A DNA stretch of 64,000 bases from Thermoclostridium caenicola (GCF_900142095.1 NZ_FQZP01000006.1:37180-101179), one strand, 5' to 3'. Shown: positions 17,246-27,835, counted from the stretch's first letter. Notes: generated by a model from the letters alone, not told the origin. Made by a program: numbers and translations.

Positions 17246-17678
17246 ATAAAAGCCTCCCCCCCATACGGCTTAAAGTTATTATACCTCAATGGCCGGATCA
17301 CTGTCACATTCCGCCTGAAGGTTTATGCTGGAAAATAACCCTGAATCCAAAAGAAGTCATGGGTGGCTTATGCTTAGAATCATCGGATTGACAGCATGAT
17401 GATTTGTAGCTTTGTACAAAAATACCATACCTGCAGGAGAAAAAATTATTTGTTTTATTCAATTCGTTGATTTATTATAAGATCGTGGCTGTTCCACAGC
17501 AGGTAGCCTGATGGATGCAGAAGGAGACCAAATCCAATTCCGGCTGGAAACCATATGATCCGCACAACCATTCCATCGGATTTGATGCCGGAATGGAAAG
17601 GATAAGATTATCTCAGGCGCTTGACCTGTGCGTTTCCTGGTTTTTTTGCTCATTTTACAAGGGGGGCTTGGACAATAA
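17246..17678 (+). promoter_or_regulatory. Divergent control region with a YesN-gene promoter at 17450-17478
   Basis: The 433-base gap between the divergent kinase and regulator holds no gene. For the plus strand TTGTTT (17450-17455), a 17-base spacer and TATTAT (17473-17478) form a plausible promoter, giving a leader of about 190 bases. A TTGACA at about 17387 has no good partner. The kinase promoter was not located. Confidence 0.5.
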
Positions 17679-19244
17679 ATGAAAAGGGTAATGGTCGTAG
17701 ACGATGAATTCCTCGTCCGGCTTGGGTTGCGCACAACTATGGATTGGGAAGCGCATGGATACAGGATTGTCGGGGAAGCCTCAAATGGGAAGGAAGCCCT
17801 GGAGATGTTTGACGAGGCCAATCCGGACATTCTGCTGACAGATATCAAGATGCCGGTCATGGATGGTTTCAAATTGATCGAGGAAGTCAGGAAAAGGAAA
17901 AAGAATATCCAGATCGTCATATTAAGCCATTATGACGAGTTTTCCTATGTCCAGAAAGCGCTGGAATTCGGCGCGACTCAGTATATCCTCAAGTCCGAAA
18001 TGAATGATCAAAAGCTGATCGATCTCCTGCAGAAGCTTTCCCTCAAGGAAAAGGACCAGGCTGTGGAAGAGATCGATATCAAGGCGGAGCGGGAGAATTA
18101 CTTAAAGGATCTCCTCTTTGGCAAGCCGGCCGATGATGATTTCGCGGACCAGGCAGACATGGCGCCCCCGGCGGGTTTGTTCAGCGACAGCGCCTACATG
18201 GCCGCCAAGGGATTCTGTGAGACATCCATGCTGCATGAGGATTCCAGGAAGATGCTCTCCCAGACCGTCAAAACCATGCTGGAAAAAGCCTTTTCCGAAT
18301 CATCGAACGTCATGATTTTTTATAAGGATCAACTCTATTTTACTTCTATTATATGTGTCAAGGACGTCGATTCGGTCAAGGGGTCACATGACATCGTGAA
18401 GTCCATGCAGCAGCTGATCCGGAATATCAAGCAGTATTTCGAAGTCGTGGTTCAGATTGGCCTGAGCAGCGCGGGGAAGCCAGAGCGGTTTCCAGTCATG
18501 ATAGCGGAGGCGGAGCAGGCCAGAAAGACCTGCTTCTTTTCCCTGCAGCCCATTGAGGTGTTTTTCCCGGAGATGGTCCAGGGGAAGGACAGAACCATCC
18601 GGGTCAGCCGCAGCAAGCTGTCTTCGTTTATTGAAGAGAAGGACAGGGAAGGACTCAGGCAATACATCGCCGGCATTTTCAATGAACTGAAGCTGCTCAG
18701 GAGCTACGGCACATTCAAGAATGCCGTTATTGATCTGCTATCTGTGGCCAGGACCATTTGCGAGGAGCAGAACATCGACCAGACATCATCCCTGTCCCCG
18801 GCAAAATTCTCCTATGAGAATTGCCTGGTGATGCCCTTTGTTGATAATGTGGAAACCTATATCCAGGAGCTTTATGCAGCCATTTCCGATGCGGCTGTGA
18901 ACCGTGAATCAGGCTATTCGGCGCTGGTCCAGAACACCATTGCCTACATCAGGAACAATTATGCCAGCAATATCAGCCTCTCCGATGCGGCAGCCTATTC
19001 CCAGGTCAGCAGCAGCTACCTGTCCCTGATCTTCAAGCAGGAAACCGGCGTCAATTTCAGCAATTTTTTGACCGATTACCGCATGGAAATCGCCAAGAAG
19101 ATGCTGATCACCACCAATAAAAAGATCTATGAGATCGCCGAAGAGATCGGTTTTTCCAGCCCGTATTATTTCAGCAAGGTGTTCAAGGAATATACGGGAA
19201 TGACCTGCAAGGAATACAAGGACAAATATACCGGAACTCACTGA
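17679..19244 (+). CDS. YesN-type response regulator with AraC DNA-binding domain
   Basis: A 521-residue regulator with a receiver domain in residues 1-120: acidic pair DD at 8-9, phospho-acceptor Asp55 in LLTDIKMPVMDG, and Lys in YILKSEM. A long middle region of about 270 residues follows. The C-terminal AraC/XylS domain (about 420-521) has two helix-turn-helix units (NISLSDAAAYSQVSSSYLS and KKIYEIAEEIGFSSPYYFS). It presumably activates the downstream transport and catabolic operon when phosphorylated by the divergent YesM-like kinase. AAGGGGGGC is upstream of the ATG, slightly far at about 11 bases. Confidence 0.93.
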   Translation: MKRVMVVDDEFLVRLGLRTTMDWEAHGYRIVGEASNGKEALEMFDEANPDILLTDIKMPVMDGFKLIEEVRKRKKNIQIVILSHYDEFSYVQKALEFGATQYILKSEMNDQKLIDLLQKLSLKEKDQAVEEIDIKAERENYLKDLLFGKPADDDFADQADMAPPAGLFSDSAYMAAKGFCETSMLHEDSRKMLSQTVKTMLEKAFSESSNVMIFYKDQLYFTSIICVKDVDSVKGSHDIVKSMQQLIRNIKQYFEVVVQIGLSSAGKPERFPVMIAEAEQARKTCFFSLQPIEVFFPEMVQGKDRTIRVSRSKLSSFIEEKDREGLRQYIAGIFNELKLLRSYGTFKNAVIDLLSVARTICEEQNIDQTSSLSPAKFSYENCLVMPFVDNVETYIQELYAAISDAAVNRESGYSALVQNTIAYIRNNYASNISLSDAAAYSQVSSSYLSLIFKQETGVNFSNFLTDYRMEIAKKMLITTNKKIYEIAEEIGFSSPYYFSKVFKEYTGMTCKEYKDKYTGTH

Positions 19245-19475
19245 CGCGACAGGAAAGGGTTACCTAAAAAATGTGATGATTTTCTAAAAAAATTAAAAAA
19301 TCTTTCTCCTGCGCAAGCAAAAGCAGCTAAAAATTGTGAATTAAGTATAAACATATTCCATTTCAATAGCATTTCCAACGTTCTACAATTGAATCATCAA
19401 GGATTTGTGGTTGGGACATGAATGCCCGCGGGATGCATGACCCGGCCAGATATTCTATTGGCACGGGGGAATACC

Positions 19476-21596
19476 ATGAAACCACTTAAGACCAACACAG
19501 CCAGGAAAGACGCCGGCCCCGGGAAATCCCTCAGCGGCTTGCTGACTTTCCGCGCCAGGCTGATCCTGGCCTTTATGCTCACCATTCTGCCCATCATCCT
19601 GCTAGGTCAACTCTCGTATACAAGGGCATCCTCATCCATCAGGGAGACAGCCGAGAAGACATCACTGGAGACCATCAAGCAGATCACAAGGTATCTGGAA
19701 AATACCATGTCCGTCGTGGAATCTGCTGCCAAACAGATAGCCGAGGACAAGGATCTTCAAAGATATGTGGTATCCGTAAACGAACAGTATAATTCCGCCA
19801 TACTGGACGCCAGGGATCGTCTCAATCAAATGCTCACCTCGCTCAAGGCCAGATATCCGGAAATAGCGGAAATTGCCGTTCTGCTGGGAAACGGCCGCTC
19901 GGTCATCACCCACAATTCGAACCTGGCCAAGAATGCACTTGAAAGTTTGCAGGGGGATTCCCTGATGAATACCGCCCAGGAAAAAAATATGCTTTGGGTG
20001 GGTGAGCATCTCCAGCTGGACGCGCTGCTGTCCAATCCCTCATCCTATGCCATGTCCCTGATTCGCCCCATTAAGGGCGCAGGCCTGTCCCAGACAAGGG
20101 GCTATATCATCATAGACGTCAATGACAGGCTGGCAGCAGACGCCTTCCATGGCGTCAACCCCGGCAGCGGCAGCGAACTGCACCTGGTAAGCCCTGACAA
20201 CAGGGATATCGTTTATGAGATGGATGAAGAATCCGGCACGCTTGTCATGAGCACGGAAGCCCGGGAGCCCATCACCGGTATGGACTTTTTCGCGAAAATC
20301 GCGGAAAGCGGATCGGAATCCGGTGCCTTTGAAGATGTATACAAAGGGGAGGAGCATCTCGTCCTGTATACACGGGTGGGTGATACGGGCTATCTGCTGG
20401 TGGGCCTGATTCCCACATGGAATTTTGTGGTTTCGGCGGAGGCCATTAAGGGGACGACATTGCTTCTGACCATTATATCAGCGTCCGTTGCCATCCTCAT
20501 TGGGCTCATTCTTGCCATGAGCATGGGCAAAACGCTGAACAGGCTGATCCAGGCATCCCGTAAAGCGGCTGGCGGGGATTTCACCGTAACCTTCCAAAAC
20601 CACAGGCAGGATGAGTTCGGCACCCTTGCAGAAGCGTTTACCTCCATGATCGGCAATATGCGTCAACTGATAGAGAACGCTGCCGATACGGCCCGAAAGG
20701 TGATCGAATCGGCCCATACCGTCGCGGTGACGTCCAGGGAGGCAGCAGCCGCATCCCAGGAAGTGGCCAATGCGGTCAGTGAAATTTCCAGGGGAGCTAC
20801 AGAGCAGGCCGCCGATGCAGAAAAAGGCTCTGAGAAAATGCGGCAGCTGGCTCTGCAGATCAATTCGGTTTCCAGGCATGCCGGGACCATAGCTTCCTAC
20901 TCAAAGGGAGCGGCCACATTGGTGGGTCAAGGCCAGATATCGGCCAGCTCGCTTGAAAGTAAGGCAAAGGAAACCATCAGGAACACCCAGGGGCTCATCG
21001 CCGATATCCGCGCCCTGGAGGAAAACTCCAGGCAAATCGGCAAGATCATTGTCGTAATCGACAATATTGCCAGCCAGACCAATCTGCTTTCCCTGAATGC
21101 GGCCATTGAGGCGGCACGGGCCGGTGAGGCCGGCAAGGGCTTTGCCGTTGTGGCAGACGAGATCAGGAAGCTGGCCGAGCAGTCGGCTGCCGCTGCAAGG
21201 GAAATTACAAAGATCATCAAGGATAACGGTTCCCAGACCGCCCGCGCAGTGGAACGGGCCGAGGCGTCCCAGAACATCCTGCAGGACCATAACGCTGCCC
21301 TGACTGACACCCTGAAGATATTCGACAAAATATCCCGGTTCCTGGGTTCACTGGGCAGCCAGGTGGACGAAATCACCAACGGCGTGGAACTGATGAACCG
21401 TTTCAAGGACGACGCTACCCTGGCCATACAGAACATCTCGGCGGTTTCCCAGCAGATTGCTGCATCCACCCAGGAGGTGACTGCATCCTCCGAGGAGCAG
21501 TATTCAAGCATCGAACAGCTTTCGGCCTTCGCTCAGCAGCTTGATGATGCGGCCAGGATGCTCAGTGAATCCATTGCCCGTTTTAAGGTCAATTGA
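19476..21596 (+). CDS. Methyl-accepting chemotaxis protein with extracellular Cache domain
   Basis: The 706-residue chemoreceptor has a first membrane helix at about 28-50, a double-Cache-type extracellular sensor to about 325, a second membrane helix at about 330-352, a HAMP domain, and the MCP signalling hairpin (tip around 540-580: [15 protein letters not shown] and [15 protein letters not shown]). ATG 19476 follows GGGGGA; the longer frame from 19422 has no signal. Its place between the YesM/YesN pair and the sugar-binding protein gene suggests chemotaxis toward the same carbohydrate, directly or through the binding protein (inference). No clear terminator separates it from the next gene. 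Confidence 0.93.
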   Translation: MKPLKTNTARKDAGPGKSLSGLLTFRARLILAFMLTILPIILLGQLSYTRASSSIRETAEKTSLETIKQITRYLENTMSVVESAAKQIAEDKDLQRYVVSVNEQYNSAILDARDRLNQMLTSLKARYPEIAEIAVLLGNGRSVITHNSNLAKNALESLQGDSLMNTAQEKNMLWVGEHLQLDALLSNPSSYAMSLIRPIKGAGLSQTRGYIIIDVNDRLAADAFHGVNPGSGSELHLVSPDNRDIVYEMDEESGTLVMSTEAREPITGMDFFAKIAESGSESGAFEDVYKGEEHLVLYTRVGDTGYLLVGLIPTWNFVVSAEAIKGTTLLLTIISASVAILIGLILAMSMGKTLNRLIQASRKAAGGDFTVTFQNHRQDEFGTLAEAFTSMIGNMRQLIENAADTARKVIESAHTVAVTSREAAAASQEVANAVSEISRGATEQAADAEKGSEKMRQLALQINSVSRHAGTIASYSKGAATLVGQGQISASSLESKAKETIRNTQGLIADIRALEENSRQIGKIIVVIDNIASQTNLLSLNAAIEAARAGEAGKGFAVVADEIRKLAEQSAAAAREITKIIKDNGSQTARAVERAEASQNILQDHNAALTDTLKIFDKISRFLGSLGSQVDEITNGVELMNRFKDDATLAIQNISAVSQQIAASTQEVTASSEEQYSSIEQLSAFAQQLDDAARMLSESIARFKVN

Positions 21597-21865
21597 GCGC
21601 AGCCTTAAAAAATTACACAAAAATTTTTCAGGATATCAAATAGAATTATAGCTTTGACAAAAAAATAACTATACGCCTGTTAAACATTGTGCAGAAAATA
21701 CAAAATCAGTCCATTTAGCGCCGTGGTTTTGGATATTACAATGAAAGTGAACGAGCTGATATGGGAATTGCATGCGATCCATACGTCAGCAGTCATGCAG
21801 AAGGTTCATGAGTCTGATGCATGAAGCGACAAAAAACCAAAAAGATCAAAAGGGGGAATTTTTGA

Positions 21866-23320
21866 ATGAAGAAATTCAGACGGGCTCTTGTCTTGGTGAT
21901 GACCCTGGCCCTGGCTCTTACCTTTGTAGCCTGTGGCGGCTCCCAGGGCGGAACAAACGCAACGCCTGCACCAAGCCAGTCATCAGGATCCGGCTCAAAC
22001 AACAACCAGTCGGGTTCAGGATCGTCAGAAGGTTTCAACTGGCGCGCCTATGAAGGCACAACCCTGAACGTTATGTTCAACCAGCACACCTATGCTGACG
22101 CAGTCATCGAGAAACTGCCTGAGTTTGAAGCCAAGACCGGAATAACTGTTCAGTACTCCGTTACTCCGGAAGAGAACTACTTCGACAAGCTGACCACCGC
22201 TCTGAACAGCCGTTCCGGTAACCCTGACATCTTCATGACGGGTGCCTACCAGGTTTGGGAATATGCTCCCGCCGGCTACATTGAGCCCCTGGAAGGCTAC
22301 ATCAACGATCCCAACAAGACAGCTCCCGATTACAACTTTGCTGACTTCTATCCTTCCATCGTAGGTACGCTCCGTTGGGACCTCGTTCCCGGACATAAGG
22401 TTGGCGAAGGCTCTCAGTGGGCAATCCCCATGGGCTATGAGATCAACAACCTGGCTTACAACAAGAGAGTCTTTGACGAAAAGGGTCTTAAGCCCCCGAC
22501 GAACACCGACGAACTGCTTGCAGTCGCCAGCCAGCTGAAGGAATTCAACGGCCCTGGCAGCTACGGTATAGCACTTCGCGGTACAAGAAACTGGGCTACC
22601 ATCCATCCTGGCTACATGTCCCTGTTTGCAACATGGGGCGCTCAGGATTTCGTCATCGAGAACGGCAGACTCGTATGTAAGCTGGATTCTCCGGAAGCTA
22701 TCGCTATGACCGATTACTGGGTGAAGCTGATCAAGGCCGGCGGTTCTCCTCAGTGGTCCACCTACACCTGGTATCAGGCCGGTGCTGACCTCGGCGCAGG
22801 AAAGGCTGCAATGCTCTTCGACGCTACCTGTAACGGTTACTTCCAGAATCCCGCAGGCGCTTCAGCCGAAGCCGGCAACCTGGCATGGGTTGACGTTCCG
22901 CTGCCGCCCGGAGCAACCGCTTCCAAGTCCAACGTTTGGGTATGGTCCATGGCTATGAACGCTGCTTCCAAGAATAAGGACGCTGCCTGGTACTTCATCC
23001 AGTACTTCACCAGCCCTGAGTTCATGCTCTGGTCCGGTACCGAAGGCAACTGTGTTGACGCTCCGCGTAAGTCTGTAGCTGAGAGCGACAAGTACAAGGA
23101 AGTTGTAGGCAAGGCTTACGGCTACCTGGAAGCTCTCGAAAAGGGTCTGCCCAACGCAACCATTCAGTTCACACCTCAGCCCTACTTCTTTGAGACCACA
23201 ACTGAGTGGGCAGCTACCCTGCAGGATCTGGTTGGTGGCAAGTACTCATCCACCGAGGAAGCTATGAAGCAGCTCACAGAGAAACTGAATCGTATCGTAG
23301 AAGACATCGAGGTTGAATAA
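21866..23320 (+). CDS. Carbohydrate ABC transporter substrate-binding lipoprotein
   Basis: The 484-residue protein has a lipoprotein signal ending LTFVACGG, with Cys23 as the lipidated residue, a Gly/Ser/Asn/Gln-rich linker to about residue 52, and a family 1 extracellular solute-binding fold (start TTLNVMFNQHTYADAV; LTTALNSRSGNPDIF; hinge NLAYNKRVFDEKGLKPP). It delivers its ligand to the permeases encoded next. Codon use differs from its neighbours, with many GCT, GTT, GGT and AAC codons, consistent with very high expression. AAAGGGGGA precedes the ATG. The next gene starts 428 bases later, across a hairpin. A sugar or sugar alcohol is the likely ligand, judging by the operon. Confidence 0.93.
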   Translation: MKKFRRALVLVMTLALALTFVACGGSQGGTNATPAPSQSSGSGSNNNQSGSGSSEGFNWRAYEGTTLNVMFNQHTYADAVIEKLPEFEAKTGITVQYSVTPEENYFDKLTTALNSRSGNPDIFMTGAYQVWEYAPAGYIEPLEGYINDPNKTAPDYNFADFYPSIVGTLRWDLVPGHKVGEGSQWAIPMGYEINNLAYNKRVFDEKGLKPPTNTDELLAVASQLKEFNGPGSYGIALRGTRNWATIHPGYMSLFATWGAQDFVIENGRLVCKLDSPEAIAMTDYWVKLIKAGGSPQWSTYTWYQAGADLGAGKAAMLFDATCNGYFQNPAGASAEAGNLAWVDVPLPPGATASKSNVWVWSMAMNAASKNKDAAWYFIQYFTSPEFMLWSGTEGNCVDAPRKSVAESDKYKEVVGKAYGYLEALEKGLPNATIQFTPQPYFFETTTEWAATLQDLVGGKYSSTEEAMKQLTEKLNRIVEDIEVE

Positions 23321-23748
23321 CGCGATAGGTTTCTTGTTGAGGGACTTGCGAGACAAAATTGATGTCAGGCCGGGGGCCGCAAACCCCCGCCTGCATCCCA
23401 AAATCAGAAGGAGAGACGAGGAAGTTGAATGCAGCATGTATTGCGGGATGAGGTTATTGAGTTTTATTAATGTCCCCAGTTCCCATCCACAGATTCTCGC
23501 AATAGGCTTCCTGTTATAATCGTTCGTTCCTGCCGAAAATTCAAGGTCGCCTGGATGAGTCAATCAACCAATGAAAGCCTCGCTGTCAGCCGACAGATGA
23601 CGCGCAAATCTGAATAGATATCCCAAAAAACGAGAGCATTAGCAAAGCTCAATAGCTTCATTCCTGAATCTTTGTAAAGAAAATTTTACAAAGTTTGGTT
23701 TTCTATACCCTAAAACCTCAAAAGAAAATGGATTGAGGAGGCAAGAAG
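23321..23748 (+). other. Spacer with an internal promoter, a hairpin and an imperfect direct repeat
   Basis: No gene is visible. CGCGATAGGTTTCTTGTT at 23321-23338 recurs with three changes at 23498-23515. An extended -10 (TGTTATAAT, 23512-23520) suggests an internal promoter. A nine-pair hairpin spans 23670-23693 (CTTTGTAAA with TTTACAAAG) followed by a T-rich tract, which could attenuate or process the transcript so that the binding protein is made in excess over the permeases. Confidence 0.5.
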
Positions 23749-24699
23749 ATGGCTTTCAACAAGAAAGATGCAGCCAAGAACGATCTCAATACGGTGCCAT
23801 GGTTGACAAAAGCCAGACCTTATTTAATCATGGCGCCATCCCTGCTGATTACAATTGGTATCCTGGTACCGTTTGCAATGGCAATCTATTATTCCTTTAC
23901 AAGCTATACCTTCAAGCTGCCCACCTTTAAATTCGTCGGGCTGAAGAACTGGCTCAACATGTTCAAGGACCCGGCCTTCTGGCACGCCATATGGGTTACC
24001 ATCCGTTACGCATTCTTCGCCACAATCGTGGAAATGGGCCTGGGTCTGGGTATAGCATTGCTGCTCGGCAATACGGAGAACAAGTTTACAAAGTTCCTGC
24101 GAGTTGTGCTGACCTTCCCGCTGATGGTTGCGCCCGCAATTGCGACAATCATATGGCAGCTCATGACCAACAACTCGGTAGGTATCCTGGAAAAATTCCT
24201 GAACATTTTCGGTGTTTACAATTTCCCCTGGGCCGCTTCCCATGCGACGGCCATGTTCACGGCGGTACTGATCGATACATGGGTATATTGTCCTTTTGTT
24301 ATCATCCTTATTCTTGCAGGTATTCAGTCACTGCCCAAATCGCCGTTTGAATCGGCCAAGATCGACGGCGGAAGCGCCTGGTTCAACTTCAGGAACCTGA
24401 CGCTGCCCATGATTAAGCCCTGTATCTACATCGCGCTGCTGTTCCGACTCATGGCTTCCCTGCAGGAATTCTCCATCATCTTTGCCCTCACAAAGGGAGG
24501 CCCCGGAGATACCCTGATGAACCTGTCGGTTACAGCCTACAACACGGGCTTTGCCTTCCAGAAATTTGCCGCATCATTGCCTATCATCCTGGTGCTGTGG
24601 GTTATCGTTAACCTGACCGCCAAGCAGATCGTCAAGAAGTGGCAGTATTCACAGAAGGTAGCCAGCGGTAGGGATGCTGCAGAAGGAGGTAAATCATGA
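23749..24699 (+). CDS. Sugar ABC transporter permease (MalF/UgpA family)
   Basis: A 316-residue inner-membrane permease with six transmembrane helices. The cytoplasmic EAA loop reads ESAKIDGGSAWFNFRNLTLPM, which docks with the ATPase. The N-terminus (RPYLIMAPSLLITIGILVPF) is typical of CUT1 carbohydrate importers. GGAGG stands eight bases before the ATG. Its stop overlaps the next permease start by four bases (ATGA). It partners the binding protein, the second permease and the two ATPases that follow. Confidence 0.95.
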   Translation: MAFNKKDAAKNDLNTVPWLTKARPYLIMAPSLLITIGILVPFAMAIYYSFTSYTFKLPTFKFVGLKNWLNMFKDPAFWHAIWVTIRYAFFATIVEMGLGLGIALLLGNTENKFTKFLRVVLTFPLMVAPAIATIIWQLMTNNSVGILEKFLNIFGVYNFPWAASHATAMFTAVLIDTWVYCPFVIILILAGIQSLPKSPFESAKIDGGSAWFNFRNLTLPMIKPCIYIALLFRLMASLQEFSIIFALTKGGPGDTLMNLSVTAYNTGFAFQKFAASLPIILVLWVIVNLTAKQIVKKWQYSQKVASGRDAAEGGKS

Positions 24700-25517
24700 G
24701 ACGGAAAAGAATGATCAACAACGCAGTGAAGAACGGCCTTCTGGCGCTGTATGCCATATTCGCGCTGTTCCCGCTGTTCTGGATGGTGCTGATTTCCTTT
24801 AAGTCCGACGCGCAGATGTTCAACACCACGTTCATCTTCGATCCCACCCTGGAAAACTATGAAGCGGTGCTTCTCCGCACAGACTACTTCAAGTACTTCT
24901 TTGACAGCGTTATCGTATCGGTTATAGCGGTTCTGGTTTCAGTCCTGGCCGGTGTTCCGGCGGCCTATGCCCTGGCCCGGTACAACTTCAAGAAGAAGGA
25001 AGACCTGGCCTTTACCATCCTGTCCTTCAGGTTCGCTCCTGAAATCCTGGTGGTTCTTCCGCTGTTCATGATCTACCAGAAGATCGGCCTCTACGATACC
25101 TATTTCGGCCTGATTTGGGTGTACCAGCTCATCACCATGCCCCTGCTCATATGGGTTATCCGCGGTTACTTCGAGGACATTTCGGTTGAAATCGAGCATG
25201 CGGCCATGGTGGACGGTTATACCTGGTGGCAGGTGTTCCTGAAGAGGCTTCTGCCCCTGATCAAACCCGGACTGGTTTCCGCAAGCCTTTTGGCCTTCAT
25301 CTTTGCCTGGAACAACTTCACGTTCCCTCTGATGTTGAGCGGTACGAAGGTTGAGACCATTACGGTTGCATCGCTCAAGTACATTGCTTCGGATACGGTT
25401 CACTACGGTCAGATGGCCGTTGCGGCGACAGTTTCAGCGCTTCCCGCTGTTATCTTCGCACTGTGCATACAGAAACATCTGGTACGCGGCCTCAGCTTTG
25501 GTGCTGTGAAGGGATAA
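24696..25517 (+). CDS. Sugar ABC transporter permease (MalG/UgpE family)
   Basis: The 273-residue permease has six transmembrane helices and the EAA motif EHAAMVDGYTWWQVFLKRLLP, slightly diverged at the start. The N-terminus (ALFPLFWMVLISFK) and the post-helix FKSDAQMF are typical of MalG-type CUT1 subunits. It begins at an ATGA overlap with the MalF-type gene and ends ten bases before the first ATPase gene, so the transporter genes are one transcription unit. Confidence 0.95.
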   Translation: MRRKRMINNAVKNGLLALYAIFALFPLFWMVLISFKSDAQMFNTTFIFDPTLENYEAVLLRTDYFKYFFDSVIVSVIAVLVSVLAGVPAAYALARYNFKKKEDLAFTILSFRFAPEILVVLPLFMIYQKIGLYDTYFGLIWVYQLITMPLLIWVIRGYFEDISVEIEHAAMVDGYTWWQVFLKRLLPLIKPGLVSASLLAFIFAWNNFTFPLMLSGTKVETITVASLKYIASDTVHYGQMAVAATVSALPAVIFALCIQKHLVRGLSFGAVKG

Positions 25518-25526
25518 GGTGAGAAA

Positions 25527-26693
25527 ATGGCTAAGATAGAACTTTTAAATATAACCAAACGATTTGGAAAGTTTACGGCTCTCGATAACGTAAACCTTGA
25601 GATCAAGGACAATGAGTTCTTTGTTCTGTTCGGACCGGCAGGCGCGGGAAAAACCACGCTGCTCAATACGGTTGCCGGGCTTGTGATGCCCGAGGAGGGC
25701 CTCGTCAAGTTCAACGGGGAGATCATGAACAAGGTGGATCCCTCACACCGCAACGTGGCGATGGTTTTTGAGAATTATGCCCTGTATCCCAACCTGACGG
25801 TTTATGAAAACATCGCATCTCCGCTGCGCAGCCCGCTCTACAAGAAAGACGATGCGACCATAGACAAGGAAGTCCATCGTGTAGCGAAGATCCTGAGAAT
25901 CGACCATCTGGTGGAGAGGCTGCCCAGCCAGTTGAGTAACGGTCAGAAGCAGCGCGTGGCCATCGGACGGGCGTTGGTCAGGAATCCAAACGTTTTCCTG
26001 ATGGATGAGCCCATCGCCCACCTGGACGCCAAACTGCGCCATCATATGCGCAGTGAGCTGAAGGAAATGCAGTCCAGCTTCAACTCCACCGTTATCTATG
26101 TCACCCACGACTTCCTGGAGGCGGTCAGCCTTGGCGATAGGATCGCCATCATCAACGAAGGCAAAATCGTACAGGTCGGAACCCGTGAGGAAGTGTACTA
26201 CACGCCTTGCAACGAGTTTGTGGCAACCCTCGTGGGCGAGCCCGAAATCAACCTGGTGGACGGACGCCTGGTTGTGGATAACGGCAAATACTATGTTGAA
26301 GTCATGCAGAAGGGCTATCTGATGCCGCTGCCTGAGAACTCCGGAATTATCAAGAAGCTGGTCGATTCCGGTATCACCGAGTACCATCTGGGCTTCAGAC
26401 CCAACAACGTCAAATACACCTTCCAAAAGCAAGATGGCTTGCTGCGCGGAACGGTCTACAGCTTTGAATCCATCGGTAACAAGGCCGTCCTGATTGCCAA
26501 GATTGGCGACCAGTTCCTCCGGATGATCGCGCCCAATGATCTGCAGGTCAAGCTGGACCAGGATGTCTATGTCGAGTTGCCAATCAGCAAAGCCACATTC
26601 TTCAATGCACAAACCACCCAGTTTATCGGCACCTCTGATGAGGCTGCCATATACAGGCTTGTGCAGGAGCAGCTGAGCAAGGGGGTGCAATAA
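25527..26693 (+). CDS. MalK-family ABC ATPase with altered Q-loop and signature
   Basis: The 388-residue ATPase has Walker A GPAGAGKTT (residues 36-44), Walker B VFLMDEP (Asp160, Glu161), the switch His in VTHDF and a C-terminal OB/TOBE-like regulatory region of about 150 residues. Two conserved elements are unusual. The Q-loop Gln is Glu82 (VFENYALYP), and the signature is LSNGQ (136-140) instead of LSGGQ. It energises import with the two permeases. With the next gene it forms a pair of different ATPases, so the transporter is probably a heterodimer on the nucleotide-binding side, unlike maltose systems with one MalK. Confidence 0.93.
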   Translation: MAKIELLNITKRFGKFTALDNVNLEIKDNEFFVLFGPAGAGKTTLLNTVAGLVMPEEGLVKFNGEIMNKVDPSHRNVAMVFENYALYPNLTVYENIASPLRSPLYKKDDATIDKEVHRVAKILRIDHLVERLPSQLSNGQKQRVAIGRALVRNPNVFLMDEPIAHLDAKLRHHMRSELKEMQSSFNSTVIYVTHDFLEAVSLGDRIAIINEGKIVQVGTREEVYYTPCNEFVATLVGEPEINLVDGRLVVDNGKYYVEVMQKGYLMPLPENSGIIKKLVDSGITEYHLGFRPNNVKYTFQKQDGLLRGTVYSFESIGNKAVLIAKIGDQFLRMIAPNDLQVKLDQDVYVELPISKATFFNAQTTQFIGTSDEAAIYRLVQEQLSKGVQ

Positions 26694-27814
26694 TGTCCAA
26701 GCTGATCATCAAAAATCTGTATAAACGCTATGAGAACAAAGGCAAGAAGAAGACAGACAAAAATGAGTTTGCAGTCAACAACCTGAGCCTGGAGTGCGAG
26801 GATGGTGAGTTCATTGCCATACTGGGCCCGTCCGGTTGCGGCAAGACCACCACACTCCGCATGATCGCAGGCCTTGAGGATATAACGGCTGGTGACATTT
26901 ATATCGGGGATACGCGGATCAACGATCTCCATCCGAAGGATCGAAACATCGGTCTGGCGTTCGAGGACTATGCCCTTTATCCGCCCCTGACCGTTTATGA
27001 CAATATCGCCTTCAACCTGAAGGCCAAGGGTGTTCCCGCAGATGAAATCAAGAGACGCGTTCATGAGATTGCGCCGCTTCTTAAGGTGGAGGATCTCCTC
27101 GACAAGATGCCCGTCTCCCTGTCGGGCGGACAGAAGCAGCGCGTCAACATCGCCCGCGCCATCGTGCGCCGCCCCGGAATACTGCTCCTGGACGAGCCGC
27201 TGTCCCACCTGGACGGCAAGATGCGCCAGGCGCTGAGAACCGAGATCAAACGTCTCCATAACGAAATCAAGTGTACAACAGTTTACGTTACCCATGACCA
27301 GCTGGAAGCCATGTCCCTGGCAGACCGCATGGCCATCATGAACCTGGGTGTGCTCCAGCAGTTCGGTACTCCCATGGAGGTTTACGACGATCCGGCCAAC
27401 GAGTTCGTGGCAGGATTCATCGGCGAGCCGCCCATGAACATCCTCAAGACCACCATCATCAAGCACGAGAATGACTTCTACTTCACCTTCGAAAACAGCG
27501 AGCTCAGGATTCTCTGCCCGAGAAGGTACTATGACCTTCTGAAGGACGGCATGCAGGTGAAGATGGGCGTTCGTCCCACGGATATCTATGTGGGCGGCCC
27601 CGATTCCAAGGGTACGCCGGTCAAGGTGGCCGTGTTCGAGGACCTCTGCGCAGAGAGAAGAATCGGTGTCCGCGTGGGTGAAGAACTCGTCATGATGATC
27701 ACAGAGGATGAGACACGTTACAGACAGGGCGAGCAGATCAAGCTTGAAGTCAACGGGGAAAAGACACACCTGTTCGACCTGGAAACCGGCAATAGAATCA
27801 GACCTAAAAAATGA
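26693..27814 (+). CDS. MalK-family ABC ATPase, second of the pair
   Basis: The 373-residue ATPase has Walker A GPSGCGKTT, canonical signature LSGGQKQR, Walker B ILLLDEP with D-loop SHLD, and switch His in VTHDQ. A 12-residue Lys-rich insertion sits near residue 18. The Q-loop again has Glu (Glu91, in AFEDYALYPP). A C-terminal TOBE-type domain follows. The start overlaps the stop of the first ATPase by one base (TAATG). Two-ATPase CUT1 importers are known for glycerol and other polyols, which fits the polyol-like enzymes downstream (inference). Confidence 0.93.
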   Translation: MSKLIIKNLYKRYENKGKKKTDKNEFAVNNLSLECEDGEFIAILGPSGCGKTTTLRMIAGLEDITAGDIYIGDTRINDLHPKDRNIGLAFEDYALYPPLTVYDNIAFNLKAKGVPADEIKRRVHEIAPLLKVEDLLDKMPVSLSGGQKQRVNIARAIVRRPGILLLDEPLSHLDGKMRQALRTEIKRLHNEIKCTTVYVTHDQLEAMSLADRMAIMNLGVLQQFGTPMEVYDDPANEFVAGFIGEPPMNILKTTIIKHENDFYFTFENSELRILCPRRYYDLLKDGMQVKMGVRPTDIYVGGPDSKGTPVKVAVFEDLCAERRIGVRVGEELVMMITEDETRYRQGEQIKLEVNGEKTHLFDLETGNRIRPKK

Positions 27815-27835
27815 AATGAAACGGAGGTATGAGAG

